A stretch of 22,143 nucleotides of DNA from Planctomycetota bacterium. GTDB taxonomy: Bacteria > Planctomycetota > Planctomycetia > Planctomycetales > Planctomycetaceae. Shown piece by piece: positions 7,100 through 15,241 of this stretch. Positions within the stretch are counted from its first letter, which is position 1; the number at the start of each line of letters is the position of its first letter. The stretch covers positions 1 to 22,143 of the forward strand of contig QWOR01000364.1 in the NCBI GenBank assembly GCA_003669575.1. The letters run 5' to 3'. The notes beneath the pieces are model-generated. The model saw only the letters and a program-made list of their open reading frames with translations, was not told the origin of the DNA and did not search any database. A program made the position numbers and the translations under genes.

Positions 7100-7864
7100 C
7101 TACAGCTGAGTTTTATGGGGCAAGAGACCATAGATATCCACGTCGACGCCACGACACATGGCCGAGTGAACCGGGGGCTGGCCGCGCCGAGCAAACCCGT
7201 TCAGAGGCAATTGGGAATCGGACCAATGCGTCAGCTCGACATCGCTGATCTCGTACGGCTCATGGACCACTGTCCCGGTTGACAGTTTCCCATTCGCTGA
7301 CGTCGAGAACAGAACGTACCTCTCGACCAGAAAAAACTCGAAGCTTCCGGGTTCGGCCAAACGAGGCGGAGAAGCCGGTCGGTACCGAAAATGACTGGCC
7401 ATCTCCGGTGGAGTGCCGACTCGATGCGAGTGGTACTCAGTCCATCCCGTCGCGTTGTCTTGCTGGCTGTGCATCCGCGCGTGCTGGTAGTTCAGGTGAA
7501 AGAATGTTCGAGCAACCCAGACAGCCAGCGACTGGTTCGCATCGAGCGAGTAGAACCAGACTCCACAGGTCCCACGATCATCGTGGACATACGTCCGCAG
7601 ATTGAGCTCCAGGAAGTTTGAGATGCCCGGCACCGACGGGAACCACCGCGGGCGGATGTTCCGCATCCAGAACGGCACGACTCCCAGCCACGCCTTACCG
7701 TCGAACGTGTCGACGTAGAGTCCTTTCGGCAGAGTGGCCTGAACTTGCTCAGCCGGAAAATCCCAATGCAGGAACAACAACTCCTGCCAGGTCTGATACA
7801 TCACGGGGCGTCCCGGCGGACGCTTCCGCATCCTGAGCCGATCTTCCAGTGTGGGGGCGGCCAT
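7100..7864 (-). CDS. DUF2071 (YqjF-like) family protein
   Basis: A 254-residue soluble protein of the DUF2071 family, whose function is not established. Typical blocks are MYQTWQELLFLHWDFPAEQVQATLP near the N-terminus, VDTFDGKAWLGVVPFWM, the central SNFLELNLRTYV, GVWFYSLDANQSLAVWVAR and HLNYQHARM, and a C-terminal VERYVLFS strand. The family adopts a two-lobed beta-barrel fold. No signal peptide follows ATG 7864-7862, so it is probably cytoplasmic. The open frame runs on upstream of that ATG, but the extra residues look unnatural and would overlap the preceding PHP gene. It follows that gene by 56 bases on the same strand and is probably co-transcribed, although a functional link is not evident. 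Confidence 0.88.
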   Translation of the reverse strand: MAAPTLEDRLRMRKRPPGRPVMYQTWQELLFLHWDFPAEQVQATLPKGLYVDTFDGKAWLGVVPFWMRNIRPRWFPSVPGISNFLELNLRTYVHDDRGTCGVWFYSLDANQSLAVWVARTFFHLNYQHARMHSQQDNATGWTEYHSHRVGTPPEMASHFRYRPASPPRLAEPGSFEFFLVERYVLFSTSANGKLSTGTVVHEPYEISDVELTHWSDSQLPLNGFARRGQPPVHSAMCRGVDVDIYGLLPHKTQL

Positions 7865-7920
7865 GACACGATTCCAGACATGAGTGAATAGGCAGCAAGT
7901 GGCCGATCCACTCACTGTTC

Positions 7921-9249
7921 TCAGCGTCCCGCGGGCCCCACGACGGGCTGAACCCATGCCCGCTGAAACTCGTCGACTTCACTGGGGTTAGGATGCTTCG
8001 CAGTGGAAGTCACCCGGGCGCGGACGTAGACCTCGTCCCCCTGCATCTTGTACTGAGCTTTGGGCCCCTTCACCGTCGCCAGCACAACTCCGATGTCCGC
8101 ACTGTAACGACGAGTCGTATGAATCTCCTCGCCCTTGGCGTCGAGGACCGGTTCGCTCTGGGTGTTGTATCCCTTCCGCGTGCCGATGAACTCGATCGTG
8201 TATTCCTCGCCCGGCACGGCTTCGACCTCGACGGCCAGACCCTCGTCGCTCGAATCGACTCGCGACAGTTTGACCCCACTGCTGGCATAGAAACGCCCTG
8301 CCTCGAGCGATTCAATCAACGCGGTGGCCGACAACTCCTTGGCCAGGACCATCACCCAGCCCCGCCCCGGTTCAGAGGCACGACTGGGAATGTTGTGGTA
8401 TTCGTGACCATCATCGACGGCGATCCCGAACATCACCGGCAACTTCAATTCCGCCAGCCGCTTGGTCAGCACGATATCCCAGATCGCCTCAGCACCGGCA
8501 TGTTGCGGGTCTCCCGAATTGTTGACTCCTGGATGACCGTTGTAGACCTCAAAGAATCTCTCTCCAATGATCCGCATTAAGTCCTCAGCCCTAACCGCAT
8601 ATCCAAAATTTGGGTGATTGAGGTGAATAATCATCGGCTGCCCGGTACGTTCCCGTTGGGCAACCGCAGCATCGACATTGTTCTGGAGCACCTCCGCGAC
8701 ACTGTCCCCACCACGCGGCGTCAGCACTTCTTTGATGTTGCTGACGTTCATGTGGATGGGGTACTTCTGGAACTTGTCGCTGATCTCTTCTCCCTGAATC
8801 AGCAGATACTCACCCGGCTTGTTGAACCGCTCGGCGACCTCGGTGTAGCGGCGCAGCCGGACCTCGTGGCGTCCGTCGACCATGCGTTCGTCGACCCAGT
8901 CGGGGAACTGCTGTTTCAACTTCTCGAACGCAGCTTCCTTGCCCTTGGTCTTCTTGATCTCGACCCAGTGATCGCGATCGGCCAGAACGTTGTGATCGGT
9001 GAAGACCAGGAACTGGTAACCCTCTTTCTGGTACCAGGCTGCGATCGACTCCAGATAATCATCCCCGTCGCTCCAGTGCGAGTGGGTGTGCATGTTGCCG
9101 CGATACCAGCGGAGATCCCCCGTGGCTGCCAGCGAATCGGCCCGCACCGGAACATTCGGGGAGACCAGTCCGATCCCCGCACAGATGAGAATCGCAGCAG
9201 CGACCAGCAACAGCATGCCATGACGAGCCATCAATACACCCTTCGCCAT
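7921..9249 (-). CDS. Secreted PHP-domain metallohydrolase
   Basis: A 442-residue protein with an N-terminal signal peptide (hydrophobic MLLLVAAAILICAGIGLV, then polar residues) and a PHP domain at about residues 46-325. PHP proteins use a cluster of divalent metals for phosphoester hydrolysis. The ligand set is visible: H54 and H56 (NMHTHSHWSDG), D85-H86 (FTDHN), E154/E155 (QGEEIS), H166 (PIHMN), H209/H212 (HLNHP) and D280/H282 (DDGHEYH). The C-terminal 110 residues form a beta-rich accessory domain (about 330-440). Export suggests action on extracellular or periplasmic phosphate esters; the substrate is unknown. The start is uncertain: ATG 9249 gives MAKGVLMARHG, while ATG 9231 (second Met) has a GAAGGG upstream and leaves a more typical signal peptide. 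Confidence 0.88.
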   Translation of the reverse strand: MAKGVLMARHGMLLLVAAAILICAGIGLVSPNVPVRADSLAATGDLRWYRGNMHTHSHWSDGDDYLESIAAWYQKEGYQFLVFTDHNVLADRDHWVEIKKTKGKEAAFEKLKQQFPDWVDERMVDGRHEVRLRRYTEVAERFNKPGEYLLIQGEEISDKFQKYPIHMNVSNIKEVLTPRGGDSVAEVLQNNVDAAVAQRERTGQPMIIHLNHPNFGYAVRAEDLMRIIGERFFEVYNGHPGVNNSGDPQHAGAEAIWDIVLTKRLAELKLPVMFGIAVDDGHEYHNIPSRASEPGRGWVMVLAKELSATALIESLEAGRFYASSGVKLSRVDSSDEGLAVEVEAVPGEEYTIEFIGTRKGYNTQSEPVLDAKGEEIHTTRRYSADIGVVLATVKGPKAQYKMQGDEVYVRARVTSTAKHPNPSEVDEFQRAWVQPVVGPAGR

Positions 9250-9359
9250 AAACTATGGGAGACCGCGCAGTAGATTCCGCCAGCCTAGTCGGTTCAACGG
9301 CCTCTGTCACGGGTCGCGGAGGCCAGTTCGCCACCGATCATGAGCGCGGCATCGCTGGT

Positions 9360-10622
9360 TTACTCGCGATCAAGAAACACAAGATGAGACGGGTTGCCCA
9401 CCGGCGTGTAATGTCCGGTGAACTCCAGTCCTCCTGTTGTGCGATTCACGCGAAACACCGCGACATTGTCGGCCCGCTGGTTACAGCAGTACAAGAATCG
9501 CCCTGTCGGATCGAACGTGAAGCTGCGGGGATAATCGCCGCGGGTCCACTCTTCGCCGAGGTACGTCAGTTCGCCAGTCGCCCCGACCGAAAAGATTCCG
9601 ATGCTGTCGTGCAGCCGGTTCCCCGCGTACACGAACGCCCCATCCTGAGAAACCAGGATTTCCGAACAGAAGTTGCTCCCCGCGTATCCGGGCGGCAAGG
9701 TGGAGATCGTCTGGCGAGCCGACAGAGTTCCCTTCGTCGCGTCATAGTCGAACAAGACGACGGTCGAGCCCTCTTCCTGAATGGAGTAGAACCACTTCCC
9801 ATTCGGATGAAAGTGGAAGTGCCGCGGACCATCCCCGGGCGGAAGGCTGACAAAGGCCGGATCGTTCGCCGACAGCTTGCCAGTCGTGGCATCAAACTTC
9901 CAGACGTAGATCCGATCAAGCCCGAGATCGACGTGGATCACATACTTTCCCGAGGGATCGGACTCGATCATATGAGCATGCGTGCGGTCGTGCCCGCTGA
10001 TGGCGAAGCTGCCGGGAGGAGCGTGAGCAGCCCGGGTGGGGCCGATTACTCCCTCGTCCTGCTTCACATCGGTCGCTTCGCCCAGGTGTCCATCGGCGAG
10101 GATCGGCAACACCGAGATCGAGCCGCCAAAATAGTTCGCCACCAGGAGATACTTGCCTGAGGGATGCAGGCTCACATAGGTCGGCCCTGCTCCGCCGGAA
10201 CGGACCGTGTTCAGCAGTGTCAGCTTCCCTTGAGCAGGATCGATCGAGTAGGCACTGACGGTCCCCTCTTTGGTGCCACCGACTCGATCGGTTTCGTTAG
10301 CTGAGTACAGCCGCGTTCCATGGCTGCCGATGGCCAGACAGCTGGGGCTGGTTCCCAGTTCGTATTCCCCTGCGGGAGTCATGGACCCGGTTTCGCGATC
10401 CACCTGGAACAAGTGAATGCCCCGACCGTTACCCGGGGGCAGATCGACTTGTGTCGGGAGGACATCTTTGAGGGGTGAACTGAACGTGCCGACGTAGGCC
10501 AGGAGGGGCTTATCGGACTTCTCTCCGGCATTCGCAGCTGTGTGGGCCAACAGCGGTGCAGAGCCGACCATGGTGAGTGAAGCCTGGAGAAACGAACGCC
10601 GCGAGGGGCCGAAGTGCGTCAT
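9360..10622 (-). CDS. Lactonase family seven-bladed beta-propeller with Tat signal
   Basis: A 420-residue protein of the lactonase/6-phosphogluconolactonase (Pgl, YbhE-like) propeller family. It opens with a Tat signal (SRRSFLQA, residues 7-14, then a hydrophobic stretch to AHTAANA), so it is exported folded. Repeated blades are evident, such as LLAYVGTFSS, PSCLAIGSHGTRLYSANE, PTYVSLHPSGKYLLVANYFGGSISV, DGPRHFHFHPNGKWFYSIQEEGSTV and PRSFTFDPTGRFLYCCNQRADNVAVFRV. The HxH-rich blade (PRHFHFHPNGK) is typical of the family. A cytoplasmic pentose-phosphate role is unlikely given export; lactone or sugar-acid hydrolysis in the periplasm is a guess from the family. ATG 10622 is preferred because it places the Tat motif normally; an in-frame TTG lies 27 codons upstream. 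Confidence 0.9.
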   Translation of the reverse strand: MTHFGPSRRSFLQASLTMVGSAPLLAHTAANAGEKSDKPLLAYVGTFSSPLKDVLPTQVDLPPGNGRGIHLFQVDRETGSMTPAGEYELGTSPSCLAIGSHGTRLYSANETDRVGGTKEGTVSAYSIDPAQGKLTLLNTVRSGGAGPTYVSLHPSGKYLLVANYFGGSISVLPILADGHLGEATDVKQDEGVIGPTRAAHAPPGSFAISGHDRTHAHMIESDPSGKYVIHVDLGLDRIYVWKFDATTGKLSANDPAFVSLPPGDGPRHFHFHPNGKWFYSIQEEGSTVVLFDYDATKGTLSARQTISTLPPGYAGSNFCSEILVSQDGAFVYAGNRLHDSIGIFSVGATGELTYLGEEWTRGDYPRSFTFDPTGRFLYCCNQRADNVAVFRVNRTTGGLEFTGHYTPVGNPSHLVFLDRE

Positions 10623-10654
10623 GGTGTAAGCCACTGGAGAAAGGTCGACGAGTT

Positions 10655-10683
10655 GACTCACTCCTCTTTTCAGGAGTGCAGTC
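10655..10683. other. Hairpin between DUF4345-like and lactonase genes
   Basis: CACTCCT (10659-10665) and AGGAGTG (10672-10678) form a perfect seven-base stem with a six-base loop. It is extended by GACT/AGTC across a one-base bulge. It lies 33 bases upstream of the lactonase start on the minus strand. With no T-run it is more likely a processing or attenuation structure than an intrinsic terminator. Confidence 0.45.
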
Positions 10684-10731
10684 CCGCGAAGCACTTTAGC
10701 CAATTCAAATCAGGCTCGCCTCAATGGCCCG

Positions 10732-11103
10732 CTACACGCGAGCGAAATATCGCCACAGTGAACCCAGCAGAATCGCCCACTCAACGACTGCCAGCACATA
10801 CGTCGTGGCCTGGAGTCCCGAAAACGCGACGAGACTGATCGACCGCATCAGCACGAGAGATGCATGGATTAGTAAACAAACGACCAATATCGGCCGCGTG
10901 ACATCCTGCTGGATGAGCGGCCACAAAAACACCAGTCCTAGTCCAAGCTGTAAGCCGCCATAGACGACGAGATATTCCGACTGGCCCGATCCCCGCTGCA
11001 GTGTGAGCCCAACCGAGTTCGAGGTCTGTCCTGGCTTCAAGGCACACCAAACCGCCAGAGCCAGATATGCCACTCCGACGATCGCCAGAAATGTTCGTGT
11101 CAT
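10732..11103 (-). CDS. DUF4345-like integral membrane protein
   Basis: A 123-residue hydrophobic protein with about four transmembrane segments: FLAIVGVAYLALAVWCAL (residues 5-22), YLVVYGGLQLGLGLVFLWPL (44-63), ILVVCLLIHASLVLMRSISLVAF (72-94) and TTYVLAVVEWAILLGSLW (100-117). The YGGLQLGLGL block in the second segment resembles the RxxYGGxxLGxGL signature of DUF4345 proteins, a family without known function. Length and topology fit. ATG 11103 begins the frame and no earlier start is plausible. It follows the 64-residue membrane protein gene by 128 bases on the same strand. Confidence 0.75.
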   Translation of the reverse strand: MTRTFLAIVGVAYLALAVWCALKPGQTSNSVGLTLQRGSGQSEYLVVYGGLQLGLGLVFLWPLIQQDVTRPILVVCLLIHASLVLMRSISLVAFSGLQATTYVLAVVEWAILLGSLWRYFARV

Positions 11104-11231
11104 GTTCCGCCCGTTCCGAAGAGACTTCGTCGTCAGCCAACAGGCTCACAGCAGGATCGTAGGACGCGACACACCGCCGCCAATCGCCAGACTGGAAACT
11201 GCCATTGCAGTAGATTCGAAACAGCTCAGTG

Positions 11232-11426
11232 CTACTTGTTCTCTTTCATCACCGTCCAGGAGAGGTAGCCGAGAATCCCCGAGCAGACGAGAAACAGGAT
11301 ATCCATCGTCTTCGTCAGCTTCCCGGAGAATGGCAGGCCAGTCGCCAGATCGGCGGCGGACATGAGGGCCACCACTCCCGCGACAATCATGGAGCCAATC
11401 ACCATTCGCTTCGACAGATCAGACAT
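11232..11426 (-). CDS. Small two-helix membrane protein
   Basis: A 64-residue protein with two predicted transmembrane helices, VIGSMIVAGVVALMSAADLA (residues 9-28) and TMDILFLVCSGILGYLSW (40-57), and a basic N-terminus (MSDLSKR). I do not recognise the family. Support comes from natural membrane-protein composition, a GAGAGGAA Shine-Dalgarno-like run about nine bases upstream of ATG 11426, and its position between same-strand genes. Small proteins of this shape often modulate larger membrane complexes, but nothing here shows which. Confidence 0.65.
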   Translation of the reverse strand: MSDLSKRMVIGSMIVAGVVALMSAADLATGLPFSGKLTKTMDILFLVCSGILGYLSWTVMKENK

Positions 11427-11640
11427 CTCGCTTGGTTCCTCTCAATCGCCCTGCTGGGAGTCCAGCATCTCGAATCGGCGACATCTCAGACGGTCCGATG
11501 CACACTCATCTCTCGGACACGTCAGAGGATAGCGAATTCCCGCCAGCCGCCACCAGACCCAATCCCGCTGATTAACGGAATTCACCCGCCAGAGAGAGGG
11601 GAGCGTTATTGCAGGAGCTGGGGCAGGGACTTTGATTCGA

Positions 11641-12057
11641 TTATGGACCGTAGGAAAAGAGTTCAACCAGATTCTGGTCGGGGTCAAACACATACAGCTG
11701 GGTCGGTCCATCGGGACGGGCTTTGGGACCGGCGACGATTTCGATCTGTTGTTGCTGAAGGATCTTCACCGCCTCCGCAGCGCTGGCGACCTCGAACGCG
11801 ATGTGTCGAGTGCGGCTGATGGAGCAGTTTTCGGGGACGAACGCTCCACCGGGACCTGACTCGGGGCTTTCGAGGATCAGGTGGATCTGCGTGCTTCCCG
11901 CCTGGAACCAGAGTCCCGGGAACGAAAAAGCTGGACGCGGCACCAGCTGCACCCCTAACAGGTCCACATAAAACGCACGCGATCGTTCGAGGTCCCGAAC
12001 GACGAAGGTGACATGATCAATCTGACGAACCTGCAGAGCGGGCATGAAAGAGTCCAT
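11641..12057 (-). CDS. VOC (glyoxalase/dioxygenase-fold) family protein
   Basis: A 138-residue protein made of two beta-alpha-beta-beta-beta modules typical of the vicinal oxygen chelate superfamily, which bind a divalent metal for isomerase, dioxygenase or thiol-transferase chemistry. The four usual ligand positions are occupied: H15 (IDHVTFVVRDLERSRAFY), H59 (TQIHLIL), H85 (TRHIAFEV) and E132 (NLVELFSY). The motif FDPDQNLVEL near the C-terminus is characteristic. The specific reaction cannot be read from the sequence; glyoxalase I, fosfomycin-type resistance and dioxygenases share this pattern. ATG 12057 was chosen for normal length (ATG 12045 is equally possible). The frame continues upstream with unlikely composition. 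It is the first gene of the minus-strand run ending at 7100. Confidence 0.87.
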   Translation of the reverse strand: MDSFMPALQVRQIDHVTFVVRDLERSRAFYVDLLGVQLVPRPAFSFPGLWFQAGSTQIHLILESPESGPGGAFVPENCSISRTRHIAFEVASAAEAVKILQQQQIEIVAGPKARPDGPTQLYVFDPDQNLVELFSYGP

Positions 12058-12421
12058 AGGGAACGACCAAGGCGCGTCAGCCAAAGTGGCGGACAGGGAC
12101 GCAGTCTGGCCCTGAGTGAAGCCAGTTCTCGCACGTGCCTGGAGATGCGTCAAGCTGTGCGGAGTCCCGGCCGCATCCATCGCAGACCTCGCCACGTCAT
12201 TCGCAATGGCCACAACAAGTAGAAAACGGGGCTGTTGCCGCGTACCAGGATCATGCCATTGGCTCCCGCGTCCTTGCTCCACTCAGTGGACTGCCGTATC
12301 CTTTACGGATCGATCAGGATGCTCCTATCTGTTGGTCAGGTCCATCAGGCCCCGACCTCAGTGGATGCTTCGCTGATCCCTCAAGGCTTGTGGTCACCGG
12401 CCGCCGGGCCCACCACAGAGG
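12058..12421. other. Divergent intergenic region
   Basis: This 364-base region lies between the divergent VOC gene and the first PQQ-like propeller gene. Chance frames cross it on both strands, but none has protein-like composition. It should contain promoters in both directions; I could not identify convincing -35/-10 pairs, operators or an RNA gene. Confidence 0.45.
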
Positions 12422-15121
12422 ATGCCTTCCCGCCCCACATCACCTCGACGAGTTCTCCTCATGATGCTGCGACGATTGCCGTTAGTCCTGGGTCTGTTGT
12501 GCGCTGCATTGTCTCCGTCCCTGACCCCTGCTGCGGACTGGCCCTTTTGGCGTGGTCCCAATATGGATGGGATCTCTCCGGAAACCAACCTTCCTGACAG
12601 CTGGGACCCCGCTGCAGAGGGCGATGCCGGAAACATCCTGTGGAAGACACCGGCCAACTGTCGTTCGACGCCAATCCTGCTGAACAACCGGCTCTACTTC
12701 ACGGCTCGAGACAAGGAAGATATTCCGAGCGAAGAAGGTGAAAAGGTCGTCTGCCTGGATGCCAAGACCGGTAAGGTTCTGTGGGAAACCCGGTTCAGTG
12801 TTTACCTGTCGGATGTCCCCGTGGAACGCGTGGGATGGTCGAGTGTCGTCGGTGATCGCGAGACCGGTGATGTCTTCGCTCTTGGTGTCTGTGGTCTGTT
12901 TCAGTGCCTCGACGGCAAGACCGGTGAGGTCAAGTGGTCGCACTCCATGCATGAGGAGTATGGACTCCTCAGCACCTACGGTGGACGCACGAACTTCCCA
13001 ATCGTCCATGAAGACCGCGTGATCATCAGCGCTGTCTTCGTGAATTACGGCGAATATGCCCAGCCCACCCACCGGTTTATGGCCTTCGACAAACGCAACG
13101 GCCTGCCTGTGTGGTTCTCCGGCACACGCGTGCGTCCCGAGGACACGACCTACAGCTCCCCGATCCTGACCACGGTCAAGGGCGAGTTGCAGATGGTCTT
13201 TGGTTCGGGAGACGGAGCCCTGTGGGCCTTCCAGCCCCGGACCGGTAAGCCAATCTGGAACTACTACTGTTCCGTCCACGGCCTCAACCACACCCCACTC
13301 ATCGCGGGCGGCAAGATCTACTCGGGCGTGGGAGAAGAACTGCTCGATGACAAGGGACTGGCTGACTCGAAGATTGGCTCGCTCTACTGCCTCGATCCAT
13401 CCAAGGCCAAGCCGGGTGAACTCGACATCAAGAAGGCGGGTGGCGAACTCTGGAAGCAGACCGAATGGACCGTCAGCCGGTCGTCTCCGATCCTGATTGG
13501 GAACCGTCTGTATGTAGCAACTGACAACGGCAAGCTGTACGTCGTCAACGCGGAGACCGGCGAACTGATTTCGCAGAAACCACTCGGCCGTATGATGCGA
13601 GCCAGTCTGCTCTATGCGGATGGCAAGATCTGGGCGAATGAAGTGAATGGCAATTGCTACGTGCTGAAGCCGACCGAAACGGGTGTCGACATTCTGCACA
13701 AGTTCCGCCTGCCCGCGGGCGAAGACTGCCACGGTTCTCCGATCGCAGCTAATGGTTGTGTCTTCATGCCGACCACCTCGGCCATCTATTGCGTGGGCAA
13801 GAAGGACAATCAGTCGTTCGCTGAGAATCCCCCCAGCCTGCTCGAGGAAACTCCTCGCGAAGAAGACAACACCCCTGCTCAGCTGCAGGTGGTCCCTGTG
13901 GAAGCTCTGTTGCGACCTGGCTCAAGGCAGGCCTTCGGTTTCCGGCTCTACAACGCCAAGGGACAGTACCTGCGCAACGCCGTTCCTGAGGAAGTGAAGG
14001 TCTCCGTCACTGGTCCAGGTAAGATCACCGATCGCGGCGAATACGAGATCGGTGCCGATGCGACCGAGCACAGCCCCGCAGCTGTGACCGTCAAGTTCGG
14101 CGATCTGACCGCCAAATCCCGCATCCGTGTGGTGCCAGAGCTGAAGTGGTCGTTCAACTTCGACAATGGCAAGGTCCCTTCCACGTGGGTCGGTGCCGCT
14201 TATCGCCATATCGTTCTCGACTGGGATCTGCTGTCTCAATTGCGTGAGAAAGATCCGCAGGCTGCCCTGCTCTACATCTACCTGCAGAGCGCAATCACCA
14301 ATAGCCCTCCTCCACCGAAGGACGCTCCCCCAGGACCCGTCACCGTCGTGATGGATGACTCGACACCGCAGCAGAGGTGGACGGAATTGCTTCGCTTCGT
14401 AAAGCTGGCGAACTCGGAACTGAAGCCCAAGACCAAGGAAGACGCGGAAGCCCGTCTGGGAGCCTCGCTCAAGTTGCTGGTCGATGAGAAAGTTCTCGGC
14501 TCCGTGGAGTGGTCGACCTGGGACCGGGCAACTGGTGAGGGTGATGCCAAGGTCGCTGAGCCTCGTCTGAAGGTGACCAAGGGAGACCGCCCACCCACCG
14601 GGAATGGCGTGATGTGCAAGATCACCACAATCCCCAAGGGACAGCGCAGCCAGGCGTGGTTCGGTCACACCGACCTCCGCGACTACACCATTCAGTCGGA
14701 TGTCCTGGGTTTTGAGAAGGATGGCAAGCTGCCCGACATCGGCCTCACCGCTCAGCGATACACGCTGGTGATGATGGGAGCTAGCCAGCAGCTGCAGATC
14801 CGCACCTGGGCCGCCCAGCTGTCGCGGCTGGAGATCAAGGTTCCATTCACGATGGAGCCCAATGTCTGGTACACGATGAAGTTCCAGACCTCGGCCGAGA
14901 ATGGCAAAGCGATCCTCAAGGGTAAGGTCTGGAAGAAGGGCGAAGCTGAGCCCGCCGACTGGACCATCTCCGGCGAAGATGTGATGGCCAACACGAATGG
15001 CAGCCCCGGGCTGTTCGCGGATGCCAAGAATGCCGAGGTGTTCTACGACAACCTGAGTGTCTACTCGAACACTGAGGCAGCCGCACCAGCAGCAGCTCCG
15101 GCCGCCGCTCCCGCAAAGTAA
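12422..15121 (+). CDS. Secreted PQQ-like beta-propeller with Ig-like and jelly-roll C-terminal regions
   Basis: An 899-residue exported protein. A signal peptide (RRLPLVLGLLCAALSPSLTPAA) precedes WPFWRGPNMDG, the usual opening of planctomycete PQQ-like propellers. Blades run to about residue 475, with repeated tryptophan-docking phrases: LDAKTGKVLWE, LDGKTGEVKWS, FDKRNGLPVWF, FQPRTGKPIWN and VNAETGELIS. A beta-sandwich, probably Ig-like, follows (about 480-570; ending KSRIRVVPEL). After a helical insert comes a concanavalin-like region (about 695-885, with DLRDYTIQSDV, NVWYTMKF and VFYDNLSVYS). The tail is an Ala/Pro run (AAAPAAAPAAAPAK). Such proteins probably bind ligands or cell-surface material; PQQ-dependent catalysis is not implied. 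ATG 12422 is used; ATG 12461 or 12464 would give a shorter signal peptide. Confidence 0.9.
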   Translation: MPSRPTSPRRVLLMMLRRLPLVLGLLCAALSPSLTPAADWPFWRGPNMDGISPETNLPDSWDPAAEGDAGNILWKTPANCRSTPILLNNRLYFTARDKEDIPSEEGEKVVCLDAKTGKVLWETRFSVYLSDVPVERVGWSSVVGDRETGDVFALGVCGLFQCLDGKTGEVKWSHSMHEEYGLLSTYGGRTNFPIVHEDRVIISAVFVNYGEYAQPTHRFMAFDKRNGLPVWFSGTRVRPEDTTYSSPILTTVKGELQMVFGSGDGALWAFQPRTGKPIWNYYCSVHGLNHTPLIAGGKIYSGVGEELLDDKGLADSKIGSLYCLDPSKAKPGELDIKKAGGELWKQTEWTVSRSSPILIGNRLYVATDNGKLYVVNAETGELISQKPLGRMMRASLLYADGKIWANEVNGNCYVLKPTETGVDILHKFRLPAGEDCHGSPIAANGCVFMPTTSAIYCVGKKDNQSFAENPPSLLEETPREEDNTPAQLQVVPVEALLRPGSRQAFGFRLYNAKGQYLRNAVPEEVKVSVTGPGKITDRGEYEIGADATEHSPAAVTVKFGDLTAKSRIRVVPELKWSFNFDNGKVPSTWVGAAYRHIVLDWDLLSQLREKDPQAALLYIYLQSAITNSPPPPKDAPPGPVTVVMDDSTPQQRWTELLRFVKLANSELKPKTKEDAEARLGASLKLLVDEKVLGSVEWSTWDRATGEGDAKVAEPRLKVTKGDRPPTGNGVMCKITTIPKGQRSQAWFGHTDLRDYTIQSDVLGFEKDGKLPDIGLTAQRYTLVMMGASQQLQIRTWAAQLSRLEIKVPFTMEPNVWYTMKFQTSAENGKAILKGKVWKKGEAEPADWTISGEDVMANTNGSPGLFADAKNAEVFYDNLSVYSNTEAAAPAAAPAAAPAK

Positions 15122-15124
15122 TCC

Positions 15125-15157
15125 ATCAGACGTGCGGGGTTCCCCTGCACGTCTGAT
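15125..15157 (+). terminator. Strong hairpin between the two propeller genes
   Basis: ATCAGACGTGC (15125-15135) and GCACGTCTGAT (15147-15157) form a perfect 11-base stem, and the apex GGGGTTCCCC can pair further. It starts three bases after the TAA. Only CGTTT follows, not a full T-run, so it may be a leaky terminator or an mRNA-stabilising structure that sets the ratio of the two propellers. Confidence 0.6.
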
Positions 15158-15241
15158 CGTTTCAGGAACTGACCTGCGGGAGTCCTCGAAAACTCCCGTA
15201 ACACCCGCCCACCTTTCACCTCCCTCCGGAGTTCATCTCCT

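Noticed and set aside
9299..9324. Six-base inverted repeat GGCCTC/GAGGCC between the lactonase and PHP genes
   Set aside because: The stem is short, with a 14-base loop and no T-run; such pairs are expected by chance in GC-rich DNA.
12482..13732. 416-codon minus-strand frame opposite the first propeller
   Set aside because: It mirrors the propeller repeats and shows no recognisable motifs or signal.
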